Positions 44,413-53,401 of a DNA stretch of 64,000 nucleotides are shown here, one piece after another (position 1 is the stretch's first letter; every line of letters starts with the position of its first letter). Below the pieces are notes generated by a model. The model did no database searches. It was given only the letters and a program-made list of their open reading frames with translations, and was not told the DNA's origin. The position numbers and the translations under genes are program-made. The DNA is taken from the NCBI GenBank assembly GCA_922989275.2, contig OV277871.1, positions 65,245,848 through 65,309,847 of the forward strand, in the 5' to 3' direction. Origin of the DNA: Gari tellinella (lineage: Eukaryota > Mollusca > Bivalvia > Cardiida > Psammobiidae).

Positions 44413-44984
44413 TGAACTGGTTGTGATGCATGCTTTTACAGTTAAATTCTCACACTATCGAGACAATATGCTGGTGGTTATTCAATGGACTGAGGAAAAG
44501 TCTTTAAGAATGGAAGGCAGACCAGCTTAGGTCTGTGGTTACGGATATCATGGAAATGTCCATCTCCCGCCGGACCAGCGGTCTGACTAGGGGATTTTTT
44601 CTGAATCCCCGATGATGTACAGGAATGTTCTTGAGCAAGACATGTACCGCGAATTGCTCATCTCCACCCAGGGGTTTAAATGGGTACCTGTGAAGGGTCT
44701 GAGTCGGTACTGCGGCTGCATTTGACTGCGTCATATGTTAGCAGTGCTCATAGGCAAGATGGCTCGATGATCAGGGGAGTATATGTACAGTCGGCTGAGC
44801 GGTCATTCGGACTGAAAGTAGACTTTAACTTGGTATATTACTTTTTACTTTACAATATTTTGAGTGGAGAAAGTGCAACCCTTTGTATTTCACAAATAGA
44901 CGAAGACATCACGAGTCTCCTAACGGACAATTAAATGGGATATCTATGATAGACATGAATATGAAGGAGTACGAGACGAAAAAA
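44413..44984. other. No supported gene
   Basis: Overlapping open frames of about 80 codons on both strands at 44,504-44,934 have no domain. The GGAAGGCAGACCAGC...GTACCTGTGAAGG stretch is compositionally higher in GC and might be a repeat. Confidence 0.3.
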
Positions 44985-45339
44985 CACTGCTCTCTCTCTA
45001 TCTACAACGGACGTCCAAACATCGTTCCCTCCGTTCAACAACACCTTCCACTGGTCCCTAATCGTAACAACTATACATAACGCTTTCTCTGCTGCAAAAT
45101 CGTTTGCTTAAAATTGTCGTCTGCTGTTTATCTCAAAGTAACGCATTAGGCATTTTGACAGAAGAAACATAACTTTAGACGAGTGATAAACATTTTGAAC
45201 GCGGCGTCTGAACTAGGTTCAAACTGTTTGCAAATGTACTCAAAGGATATTAAATTTTCCTCCCTATAACAACTCCCCCAGAATAACACACGCTACATTT
45301 GTCTTCCATTGGGTGTTATTTTAGAGAGGGAGCCCTGTA
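44985..45339 (-). mobile_element. MITE-B copy
   Basis: CTGCTCTCTCTCTATCTACA at left, TTAGAGAGGGAGCCCTG-TA at right; inner TTGTCGTCTGCTGTTTATCT. Palindrome X about 45,189-45,229 has lost its left arm, keeping CGCGGCGTCTGAACTAGGTT. Confidence 0.65.
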
Positions 45340-45355
45340 AGTAAAATGTCATATG

Positions 45356-45640
45356 AGCCGCCTGTATAGCTCAGTGGTAGAGCATCCGCTTGCAGTGCGG
45401 GAGGTTGCGGGTTCAATCCCCGGCCGGGCCAAACCAAAGACTTGAAAATTTGGTAGTAATGGCTTCCCTCCTTGACGCTCAGGATTTCGGGTTAGCATAA
45501 CGACTGGTTCGTCGGTGCCAGGATAAAGTGACCGGCCGCGTACAGTCCCAATGGTGCACCTAAAAAGTGCCCCTTCTCATAATCATCAGAATTGATGGCG
45601 TAGAAGTAATAAATAGAAATATGATAGAGCATAATTATGT
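45356..45640 (+). mobile_element. tRNA-derived SINE, second copy
   Basis: Head at 45,358-45,430 folds well as a Cys-type tRNA: box A TAGCTCAGTGGTAGAGCA, anticodon arm CCGC-TTGCAGT-GCGG, box B GGGTTCAATCCC. The body matches the copy at 40,174. It lacks the MITE present there, giving the empty-site comparison. Confidence 0.75.
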
Positions 45641-45747
45641 GCATATAAATTGAGACCCTGGCATGACATACATGTATAAGAGATAGTTGGTTAAGTCTAC
45701 CGCTAGGTTGAAAGAATATACAGTAATGACTTTCTCTGTACTACGTC

Positions 45748-45998
45748 TTAACCCATTACGCCATAAATACGCCTTTTTACGCCTCTGATTTATTCCACCA
45801 TTGAAGAAAATAGATGAAATTTATACAATCATAAATGTACATTATAAGAAATATTTTCAATATTCTATCAGATAGTAGCTTAAAGCAGGCTGAAAGTAAA
45901 GCAGAATGCGCATTAAGGCGCATTCTGCTTTACTTTCAACCTTATTTAAGTGATCACCTATATTCAATACTAAAATATGCTATGAGGTTATGGGTTCA
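45748..45998. mobile_element. MITE-C copy
   Basis: TTAACCCATTACGCCATAAA to GAGGTTATGGGTT; palindrome Y at about 45,879-45,950 with core GCGCATTAAGGCGC (one mismatch). Confidence 0.75.
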
Positions 45999-46084
45999 AT
46001 AATCTGTCGCGTGTATTGTACCTCCAAAAATACACAAGAATGACCCACTCAGGCCAATGGTATAATATAAATGTTCAGTTGGAT

Positions 46085-46292
46085 GTTCAGTGAACCCTCC
46101 TTACAACAAAACCCAATGAGATACAAATATTGTGTGTGTTGTTCGGATGCAGTTGTAACAGGAAGGGAAATTGCCTTACATTTCGAAACAGCGTAACACG
46201 GCTTCTGATCTGGATTCAAACTGTTTGTCACTCGTAATTATGGGGTTTTTCTGTCATGATGTCCATTGTCCAATATGTGACTTTATGAAATG
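46085..46292 (+). mobile_element. MITE-B left part
   Basis: CAGTGAACCCTCCTTACAAC, TTGTGTGTGTTGTTCGGA, a palindrome X lacking its left inner arm, and GTCCAATATGTGACTTT, then cut at the Penelope relic. Confidence 0.6.
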
Positions 46293-46299
46293 TTCGCCT

Positions 46300-46750
46300 C
46301 ACATGAGTTGGTTTGGCTCTTCACCAACACACCAATCGACAAATTGAAAGGCTGGACAGGGATTATACTTTGACAGAACAAAGTCGTCAGCGGACGACAT
46401 AAAGGAATCAATTGATTTAACCATCACATATTTCTCTTTCCGTGGCGAAATCCATACACTGAAGTTTGACACAGCCATGGGTAGCCCAGTGTCTCCGATA
46501 GTGATAAACTTGCATATGGAAAATTTAGAAGAACAGGCCATGGCCACATGTTCTCTTACATGTACACGTAAACTATGGAAACGATATGTGGATGACACAT
46601 TTGAAGTTATCAACAGAGGAAATCGCCAGCAATTTACGGATCACTGAAACACTGTTGATGACACATGAAGCATTTACATTCACGCATGAGGAAGAGTATT
46701 CCTTTCCTCAACACCCCATAGTGGGACAACGTGACGGATGCCTAAAGGGG
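46300..46750 (+). pseudogene. Penelope-like element reverse transcriptase relic
   Basis: On the + strand 46,414-46,647 reads DLTITYFSFRGEIHTLKFDT, then AMGSPVSPIVINLHMENLEE, LWKRYVDDTFEVINRGN and a stop. AMGSP-SPI-ANLYME and RYVDDTF are the hallmark RT blocks of Penelope-like elements. After the stop, FTHEEEYSFPQ and IPFLNTP (equivalent to the LPFLD block) appear in different frames, so it is frameshifted. No N-terminal part or GIY-YIG endonuclease was seen. MITE-I interrupts it downstream. Confidence 0.8.
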
Positions 46751-47012
46751 GTCTCTTTCATGAAACGTCATACGACAAAAACCGTAAGTCAAAACTTAAA
46801 AAACGCATCCAATAGCTGAATCCTCCATCTTATCCTGTCTTGTGATATCTCTTTGAAAACGTCTTTTCAATACAATTTCAAAGAGATGTCACAAGACAAT
46901 TCCAAAGAGATGTCACAAGACAGGATTAGATGGAGAAATAAATAATTATTGATAGTTTTAGAATCTGACCTCCGACCATTTATGTCTTACGACGTTTCAT
47001 AAAATGGACCCA
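46750..47012. mobile_element. MITE-I copy, inserted in the Penelope relic
   Basis: CTCTTTCATGAAACGTCATA and GACGTTTCATAAAATGGACC ends. The inner CAATTTCAAAGAGATGTCAC / AAGACA segment is duplicated in tandem (46,870-46,922). Confidence 0.65.
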
Positions 47013-47099
47013 GAGAATAATAAGAATAAGCCAAGCGGCAACCGTTTCTCTTACATATTCGATGTTACCTTGCTTACCTATTTACAGTTATTAGCTATT

Positions 47100-47544
47100 C
47101 TGTTCTAAAAATAACTCTGACAGGTCAGAACAATCGGACAATACATGACTAGTTGTCTCTGATAACTTTCTGGTTATATGTTATACAGTGTACCAACAAC
47201 TGTTCCATTTGTTTCTGTATATCAGACCTATCTTATTGGTAGTCTCTTATACAACACATATCTGGCTAGTTATCTCTTGTACCACACATATATGACTGGC
47301 TGTCTATGATACATTGTACCACACATCTGACTAGTTGTCTCTTATACTTTACACAACACTGATTATCTCTTACAACACACATATCTGATTGGGTGTCTCT
47401 GTTTCCACACATATTTTACACGTTCGGTTTCTTGAAACTCATATCTTGTAGGCTGATTCTGGGTCAAATATGTGTTACTCTTCACACCAACAAACGGTTA
47501 TCATGTTTCCTGTAATACTAAAAGGTGTTTGACATGCCCCTTTA
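47100..47544. repeat. Inverted repeat-N piece and degenerate ~50-bp tandem repeat
   Basis: 47,104-47,145 is the complement of repeat N (CTAAAAATAACTCTGACAGG). From about 47,150 to 47,410, phrases ACACATAT-TGACTAGTTGTC, TCTCTTATACAACAC recur about every 45-55 bp. Non-coding. Confidence 0.45.
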
Positions 47545-47794
47545 TACAGAGGAGAATCTGTTATTCTTTCCCGTTTAAACGCAAACGTACGCAAACGCAA
47601 AACACTAAAATGTAGAAAATAACAACTTCTTGACAATTCTGACTAGTGATATTTAGCTGAGTGGCAAACAGTTTGAAGCCTGATCAGACGCCGGGTTACC
47701 CGGCGTCTGATCTGGCTCTAAACTGTTTGTATTGGAAATAATAGTTTGAGCGTAAACGCGTTTATTGGGAAAGAATAACACATTCTCCACTGTA
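47545..47794 (-). mobile_element. MITE-A copy 14
   Basis: Complete, 250 bp (TACAGAGGAGAATCTGTTAT at left). Inserted between the tandem repeat at 47,150-47,410 and a second one (AACAAATGTCTA words) at 47,800-47,930. Confidence 0.85.
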
Positions 47795-47984
47795 CTTATA
47801 AATGTCTAATATAGTACCCGTTATACTAATGAATGTTTAGTATGTTTCTTATTCTACCAACAAATGTCTAATGTCTTTCCTTTAATATCAACAAATGTCT
47901 AGTATGTTTCCTAATATGTCTGACACGTTTAATCAATAGTTAAATACCATACAATATTAAACTTTGCAAAAGTCGTCCGTTGAT

Positions 47985-48150
47985 TTTCGCATTACACCAT
48001 AGCCTGTTTCTAGATTTAAAGATAGGTTTTCACTTAAATCAGGTTGAGAGGAATGCAGAATGCGCCTAAATGCGCGTTCTGCTTAAATTCAGTCTGCTTT
48101 TATAACTGTATAACTAGTTTCTTAAGTAGAGTCATGAACTGAATGAGCTA
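47985..48150. mobile_element. MITE-C relic, about 80 bp before exon 3
   Basis: GCATTACACCATAGCCTG, CACTTAAATCAGGTTGAGAG, core GCGCCTAAATGCGC and AGTCTGCTTTTATAAC; an eroded palindrome Y. Confidence 0.55.
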
Positions 48151-48226
48151 AAAGTAAAGTACAAACATTTTCTAAGAAAGTGTTTTACCATCTGTACCAA
48201 TGCTAAAGTCCCTTTTATTATTTCAG

Positions 48227-48428
48227 ATCCAAACATGTAAAAACTTCGTTACCATCGCGGCTAGAGATGACGAAGAAGAAGTGGGTCGTTTGTTTGTGTT
48301 TCGAGGATACAACAAACAGTTAGGGGGAGACCTGGCAAGAATTAATTCCATACCTGTTGGAAAAGGTCCTGAACATCACGTGGTAACACGGAACTGTAAA
48401 AAAATTATCGCTGCCCTTCAGACAGATG
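48227..48428 (+). CDS. Exon 3 of the choice-of-anchor I-like gene
   Basis: 202 bp, residues 100-166: IQTCKNFVTIAARDDEEEVG, RLFVFRGYNKQLGGDLARIN, SIPVGKGPEHHVVTRNCKKI, IAALQTD. The order 'naked body fact, GR-L-VF, then I-VG--P, then a remembered value' fits the family's G-V-V-F ... VGALPDM...F-G-VLVA block, in diverged form. Acceptor ATTATTTCAG, donor GATG|GTAAGA, phase 1. The open frame continues through the next 81 bp, so the donor choice rests on the splice signals and the join to exon 4. Confidence 0.75.
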
Positions 48429-48509
48429 GTAAGATGGCAGTCGTACATTTCAGATACTCGTTATTAGGGCATCCTACAGTATTGATAATGTCTTTTAGCG
48501 CCTTCGCAG
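48429..48509 (+). other. Intron 3, 81 bp, open in frame
   Basis: GTAAGA donor and CTTTTAGCGCCTTCGCAG acceptor. Its length is a multiple of three and it has no in-frame stop, so a retained form would encode an extra 27 residues (hydrophobic, VLIMSFSAFA). All other introns exceed 1 kb. Confidence 0.6.
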
Positions 48510-48577
48510 ACGAGCAGGAGAGGTTGAAGAAGGAGTGGTTTATCCTGAACTTGAATGGTGAAGAAGAGTTTGATACG
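48510..48577 (+). CDS. Exon 4 of the choice-of-anchor I-like gene
   Basis: 68 bp, residues 167-189: DEQERLKKEWFILNLNGEEE then FDT. With exon 3 it completes a GAC codon. The donor ACG|GTAAAC leaves phase 0, which is what exon 5 requires, and this supports the 81-bp intron. In the family a short charged strand precedes the PEY block encoded by exon 5. Confidence 0.65.
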
Positions 48578-48609
48578 GTAAACAGGGGAAACGAGTTTAT
48601 TCTTTCCCG

Positions 48610-49464
48610 TTTATTGTCCGATTTTTCAAACTTGTTCGAGTTATTTTTAGAACTGAATATTTCATAATGGTAAATAGATAACAGAGTTTATCAATAAGGT
48701 TTGACCTGTCGGTCAATCACTTTCCGTCAACTTTCGTTGGTACCATCGGAAGTTTCCGTATACTTTATTTATAAATCAATGAAAGCTTCAGGTATTATAC
48801 TTTAGTCGATGACCTAACGCCACTGTCGCAATAGCTTAGTGGATAGTGTCATTGACTCGTAGTGCTAGGGTCGTTGCTTCGATTCTAGGCCCTGTTTTGT
48901 AAACGTCGGCTTCAGGTATTTTTTTTTCGATAATTATGTATTTAACTTATATAAAACATTAAACGTTTGGGTAAAGAAAAGCTTGCTGCTTAACGAAATA
49001 CAGAAGTAACACAGAGAGCTTTTAGCCAGAGAGTGCTTTGCATAACGTAATGTTGCTACAGTGGAGAAAACGATTTTCTTTTCCAATAAACGCGTTTACG
49101 CTAAAACTATTATTTTAATAGCAAACAGTTTGGAGCCCGATCTACATGAATAGCAAATATTATCGAAAATCATAGTTTGTATGTGTCTACCATAAAAAAG
49201 TTAAAAAAAACCCCAAGACACATTAAGAAATATTACAAAATAAACTCTATCGGTTATCGAACCCATAACCCTTACGTTGGTAGCGCAGATACATAACCAC
49301 TGAGCCATTACCGAATGTAGTTATCTTTATCAGATACTATAATCAAATTCGAGTCATCGTTGAATGGCTTATTTACTATACACTGTTTTGTTGTTTCCGG
49401 GAGATAAACATTGCTTACGGAAAAAGACGGAATATTCATAAACCGACAGGTCAAACCTTATCGA
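48610..49464. repeat. Repeat N, left part, and an inverted-end insert
   Basis: GAGTTATTTTTAGAACTGAA and CATAATGGTAAATAGATAAC match 34,640-34,690. Then TATCAATAAGGTTTGACCTG (48,688) and its complement CAGGTCAAACCTTATCGA (49,447) bracket about 770 bp that includes a tRNA-like relic on + (48,828-48,895; TAGCTTAGTGGATAGTG), a truncated MITE-A, and a tRNA-like relic on - (49,250-49,320; GGCTCAGTGGTTA, GGTTCGATAACC). Confidence 0.5.
49057..49142 (+). mobile_element. MITE-A copy 15, right part missing
   Basis: TACAGTGGAGAAAACGATTT through to GCAAACAGTTTGGAGCCCGA, ending inside the left arm of palindrome X. Confidence 0.75.
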
Positions 49465-49465
49465 C

Positions 49466-49896
49466 ATTGGTCGTATTCGAATCATCGAGTTTGTGGTCGA
49501 CGAAAAGTGGGCGGAGCAAACACGCGAAGATTTACTGATGTCAACGATTTTGGCCCGACTCGAATAGAAATTGTAGTCAACGAAAACTTTGTACTTCCGG
49601 ACGAATGGAAAAGAATCAAACAACCGTTAAAACAGTCGTAATGCTCCCAATTTTTATATACGCACATAATGCCATGTGATCTGGATCCAATCGATTAATT
49701 GAGAGGGTCTTTATGTTTGTTTTATCTAGAGACACTAATCACGTGGTATAAACGTGGTCACGTGACTAAATCAACGCTCGATTTTAGGGGTTGACAACAT
49801 TTTGTCAACGGAAAACATCAAGTCGTGATTCGAATAGAACGTGTTGACAATTATTCCAACTAACGCGATAGTTGCCCTGATTCGAATACGACCATT
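49466..49896 (+). mobile_element. Element M copy 1 (431 bp)
   Basis: Ends ATTGGTCGTATTCGAATCA and TGATTCGAATACGACCATT, 19-bp terminal inverted repeats with one mismatch. Inner landmarks are AAAGTGGGCGGAGCAAACA, CGGACGAATGG, ATGCCATGTGATCTGGATC, CTAATCACGTGGTATAAACG and ATTCGAATAGAA palindromes. The inverted copy at 50,206 has the same length. Open frames in it (about 60-75 codons) mirror each other in the two copies and have no domain. Confidence 0.75.
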
Positions 49897-50205
49897 AACA
49901 TCGGATCTATATAGTCGTACACTTTCCTACTTGAGATAAGAATGATCCTCGTGCAGCACGAGACAGCTGCGGTTATCTTACTGATATGTTATTCATTCTC
50001 AATAAAGGTGTTTATGCTAAAAACTATTATGTCCATTGCAAACAGGTTGGAGCCAGATCAGACGCCGGATAACCCGGCGTCTGATCAGGCTCCAACCTGT
50101 TTGCCACCCAGATTAAAAATATTAAATCAATTTTCTACAGTTTCGTGCATTGTGTTTGTGTTTATTCGGGAAATAAAAAATTATTCTCTACTGTACATTA
50201 CACAC
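49897..50205. repeat. Spacer between the M copies: repeat N piece and MITE-A
   Basis: CATCGGATCTATATAGTCGT and GATCCTCGTGCAGCACGAGA (repeat N right part) followed by a MITE-A lacking its left end (49,988-50,195; palindrome X at 50,035-50,104 with CAAACAGGTTGGAGCC/GGCTCCAACCTGTTTG, a change present in both arms). Confidence 0.7.
49988..50195 (+). mobile_element. MITE-A copy 16, left end missing
   Basis: Same arrangement relative to repeat N as the copy at 34,780, suggesting the pair was copied together. Right end TATTCTCTACTG-TA. Confidence 0.7.
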
Positions 50206-50636
50206 AATGGTCGTATTCGAATCAGGGCAACTATTGCGTTAGTTGGAATATTTGTCAACAAGTTCTATTCGAATCACGACTTGATGTTTTCCGTTGACAA
50301 AATGTTGTCAAACCCTAAAATCGAGCGTTGATTGAGTCACGTGACCAAGTTTATACCACGTGATTAGTGTCTCTAGATAAAACAAACATAAAAAACCTCT
50401 CAATTAATCAATTGGATCCAGATCACATGGCATTATGTGCGTATATAAAAATTGGGAGCATTACGACTGTTTTAACGGTTGTTTGATTCATTTCCATTCG
50501 TCCGGAAGTACAAAGTTTTCGTTGACTACAATTTCTATTCGAGTCGGGCCAAAATCGTTGACATCAGTAAATCTTCGCGCGTTTGCTCCGCCCACTTTTC
50601 GTTGACCACAAACTCGATGATTCGAATACGACCAAT
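50206..50636 (-). mobile_element. Element M copy 2, inverted
   Basis: Exact-length complement of copy 1 with scattered substitutions. The two copies and the 309-bp spacer form a 1.17-kb inverted repeat. Confidence 0.75.
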
Positions 50637-51084
50637 AAATACATCTTTCCGTATACGCCCTGGCTGACCGTACGGAAATCAACGAGTACGGTGATCATCC
50701 CTTTTTAAAATTGTAGAATGTTCCAATCTAAAACTAACGTTGACAGGTCAGAAGAAAACACTAATACCTGTTTATTCGGTCACTCAAAGCTGTAGTAACG
50801 GAATAAAAATGATTAATTGTAACATAAGTTTGCGTCGTCGATATTTGCCAATGGCAATAAATTATCTAGATTGCAATTTGGATTGAAATAGAATGTGTGT
50901 CGGTGTTAAATCTATCTATTTCAAAATAACAAACACCAAACTAAAGTCAAATTGTCTGGTACATTCTCCGTTAAACATCATCATACGACCTTGAGAAGTT
51001 GAAAAACAAATATCGCCATAATTATCACATATTTAAAACTGCTTCTCTATAGCATTGAGATCAAAGCCACGTAAATACTTCTGC
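50637..51084. other. No gene seen
   Basis: Non-coding; a repeat-N-like word TTGACAGGTCAGAAGAAAAC near 50,740. Confidence 0.35.
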
Positions 51085-51268
51085 GGAGCTCCCTCTCTAC
51101 AACGACGCCATATGGGAGACATAAATTGTGTGTGTGGTTTGGAGGGAGTCGTTATAGAGATGAAACATTATGACTGGGCTTACATTTGCAAACAGCTTGA
51201 ATCCAGATCAGATGCCGCGTAACGCGGCGTCTGATCTGGATGCAAGCTGTTTGTCACTCGTAATTACA
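51085..51268 (+). mobile_element. MITE-B left half with intact palindrome X
   Basis: GAGCTCCCTCTCTACAACGA, GTGTGTGTGGTTTGGAGGGA and palindrome X at about 51,187-51,254 (GAATCCAGATCAGATGCCGC; one arm T, other arm C). The right half of the MITE is absent. Confidence 0.65.
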
Positions 51269-51382
51269 GTATATTTATAGCTATCGAATATTGATTTATA
51301 CTGCGTCATCTTTTTATAATTCATTCATGCATAAAGTTCAACGTCAGGTCAATATTGTCGAACAATATATTACTGAAGAACA

Positions 51383-51637
51383 CAGGGCTGCAATAAGTTG
51401 ACATGAAAAATCCAAAGATTTCCAAATTTGCATTTTTCAAATGCGATTTTACGAATCGTACCTTTACCCCATAGCCTCTTTCTAGTTTTGTTGGCATGTG
51501 AATACTTAAAGCAGGCTGGAAATAAAGCATAATGCGCTGTAAGGCGCATTCTGCTTTACTTTCAGCCTGCTTTCAGCTACCATGTACTAGAAAATAATCC
51601 GAAGATTTAGGAAAAATCCGGAGAAATGGCAGCCCTG
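51383..51637 (+). mobile_element. MITE-F copy 3
   Basis: CAGGGCTGCAATAAGTTGAC to AATGGCAGCCCTG, with AGAACA directly repeated at both sides (6-bp target duplication). Palindrome Y at about 51,506-51,573, core GCGCTGTAAGGCGC. Confidence 0.85.
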
Positions 51638-51783
51638 AGAACAACTGAACCGTTGAAATCCCAGTAACGGTTTACGTTAAAGTATGAATATTCTAGACTT
51701 TTGCGAGCTTGAGGGAAACGAAAATGCTTGACTTACGCGAGCTTGGTGTACAGCATTTAGACTGTACTTATTTTACTTTTCAG

Positions 51784-51925
51784 TTGATCGATCCAGAATA
51801 TGTTTGCTTAAATAAAAAGGAAACAAAGGCATACGTCTCCTTAAATAGCAATAACGGCATTGCTGTGGTGGATCTGAGACCTGGACGAGAACACATAAGG
51901 AGACTCCGAGGATTAGGACTCAAAA
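51784..51925 (+). CDS. Exon 5: PEY block
   Basis: 142 bp, residues 190-236: LIDPEYVCLNKKETKAYVSL then NSNNGIAVVDLRPGREHIRR and LRGLGLK. This is the best family signature: 'PEYV.....KAYVSL..NN.IAVVDL' followed by I--L--LGLK, which corresponds to the choice-of-anchor I pattern of a PEY-[IV]-A-[VI]-S strand, KAYVTLQENNA-AVVDL strand and a turn with I-PLG-KD. Acceptor TTTTACTTTTCAG, donor AAAA|GTAAAT (phase 1), a weaker than average donor. Confidence 0.85.
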
Positions 51926-51996
51926 GTAAATAAGCTTATCCTTTCGATAAAGGAGCACTTTTAACATACAATTCCAGTTTCTATGTCTCGTCCATC

Positions 51997-52052
51997 TTAA
52001 CCCTATAGCCTATTTCTAGTTTTGAAGATAGGTGACCACTTAAAGCAGACTG
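51997..52052. mobile_element. MITE-C fragment, cut in palindrome Y arm
   Basis: TTAACCCTATAGCCTATTTC...CACTTAAAGCAGACTG, then unrelated DNA. Only the left third of the MITE remains. Confidence 0.6.
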
Positions 52053-52256
52053 TTTCGAAATTGCAATGAAAATTCCATTTATACACCAAGTCTAGAGACG
52101 ACCATACTCGTCCTTGAAAACAGTGTACCTATTCAGAGTATATTTGTCTTATGCACAAAATGAAGACCCAGATCAGAGGGCTCCTATAAAGAAGCACTTT
52201 GATCAAAGAATGCACTGTTGTTGTTTTCAATTTTACTGTAAAACAACGCTTATTTG

Positions 52257-52440
52257 TTAACCCTTCCCCCCCCCCCCCCCCCCCCAAAGAAGCGCCTTTC
52301 AGCACATTTAATTTATTCATCCACTGAAGAAAATAGTTCCAATTTTTACAGCCATGAACATGAATAATAAGAAACATTTTGTAAATCCTAGCAGATGATA
52401 GCTTAAAGCAGGCTGAAAGTAAAGTAGAATGCGCCTTAAG
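52257..52440. mobile_element. MITE-C copy, cut at the palindrome centre
   Basis: TTAACCCTTCCCC, poly-C, then GAAGCGCCTTTCAGC, TTTATTCATCCACTGAAGAA, and the left arm of palindrome Y ending GCGCCTTAAG, where element P begins. Confidence 0.65.
52266..52285 (+). repeat. Poly-C run of 20
   Basis: Homopolymer inside the MITE-C left end, where other copies have CCCATTACCCCATAAA; probably slippage from that C-rich word. Its exact length is uncertain in most sequencing. Confidence 0.8.
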
Positions 52441-52604
52441 TACACCCAAGAGGTTGCCCAAATGTCACACTGTTGTTTTTCGATGTTATTGCGCAATGCT
52501 TTTTGATCGAGATATGTCATTTTTACGGATCTCGATTAAAAAAAAGCATTACGCAATAACATCGAAAAAGAACAGTGTGACATTTGGACAACCTCTTGGG
52601 TGTA
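52441..52604. mobile_element. Fold-back element P
   Basis: Arms of about 75 bp, TACACCCAAGAGGTTGCCCA...AATGTCACACTGTT and complement, separated by a short loop around GAGATATGTCATTTTTACGGATCTC. Nearly perfect, with a few mismatches. Confidence 0.8.
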
Positions 52605-52977
52605 CAATTAGCAATTATACAAAACCAAAGGGTAGATAATATCATTAGATATCATGTAGAACAAAAATCTACCGTGGGCGTTATCTTCGCAAAGCGTCTG
52701 GATAAAGCAATTGTAATATACGCATACGTAAAATGATTGCCACGGTCCACCATCCCAAAGATGTACTTAACACTAACTTGGGTATATGGTGACGGCCTGG
52801 TCAGATATCACTTCCGGGTCGTTGTAATTTTGCAAGTAGTACCTTGAAAAATACAATTTCAAAGATTTGCACTGTTTAGTTTTGCCTGTGGGAGAGTTTG
52901 AATGGTTTTCTTAATGAAAACTGGCTATTTGTGGTCATTTCCACCCAAATGGCATTGTTTTAGGCATCTTATTTCAG

Positions 52978-53151
52978 GACTTTTTCTCCAGGCGGATGCA
53001 TATGGAAACACAGTGAATGGGATAAAAGTGAAAGTTGTTTACCTTTATTTTGACAGTGACCTTAGCAAATCATTGATAGCAAAAAATGTAGACGGCGATG
53101 ATATATGTTTACTGGCCTCAATCAACAGGGAAATGTCTATAGAATTGAAGG
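52978..53151 (+). CDS. Exon 6 of the choice-of-anchor I-like gene
   Basis: 174 bp, residues 237-294: LFLQADAYGNTVNGIKVKVV, YLYFDSDLSKSLIAKNVDGD, DICLLASINREMSIELK. In the family this region holds the D-SD-DG turn, a P...L--PD-IA strand and the DG--YLVTANEGD strand; here only NVDGDDICLLASINRE recalls the last, so the exon is diverged. Acceptor CATCTTATTTCAG, donor AAGG|GTATGT, phase 1. The next recognised exon needs phase 0. Confidence 0.65.
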
Positions 53152-53401
53152 GTATGTCTTTTATAGCCTAGAAATTGTTTTGGAGGGAGCTGATGGCTCT
53201 GAACGTTAGGCATTTTACTATAGATTATATAGGGCGAAATTAGACCAGGCCGACACTATATCTAGTTAATGTGATGTAGGAAATTAGCTCGGTACAAGCT
53301 TTATATAATTGGAGTCACTAAACGAGGCAAAAGCACAGATATCTGGAAATGTTACGAAACACTTCATCACCCCAAACTGTTCTCCGAGACCTAGCGTTGG
53401 T

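Larger units (their letters stand above)
48578..51783 (+). other. Intron 4 (3,206 bp)
   Basis: Filled with repeat N, elements M, MITE-A, MITE-B and MITE-F copies listed separately. Confidence 0.6.
51926..52977 (+). other. Intron 5 (1,052 bp)
   Basis: Contains two partial MITE-C copies, a MITE-H-like palindrome scrap (52,165-52,232), a poly-C run and fold-back element P. Confidence 0.6.

Noticed and set aside
40180..49320. tRNA genes at 40,180, 45,358, 48,828 and 49,250
   Set aside because: Boxes A and B are present, but the first two continue into a shared SINE body, and the others have poor acceptor stems. They are SINE heads or relics.
49411..50682. Paired open frames in the M elements (for example NHRVCGRRKVGGAN and its counterpart)
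   Set aside because: They appear in both orientations because the two elements are inverted copies; open frames on both strands of the same DNA and no domain argue against coding.
53340..53401. Missing exon ISGNVTKHFITPNCSPRPSV before GTATCT
   Set aside because: Its phases (0 in, 1 out) do not repair the mismatch, the acceptor lacks a pyrimidine tract, and the apparent donor is at the border of MITE-A.
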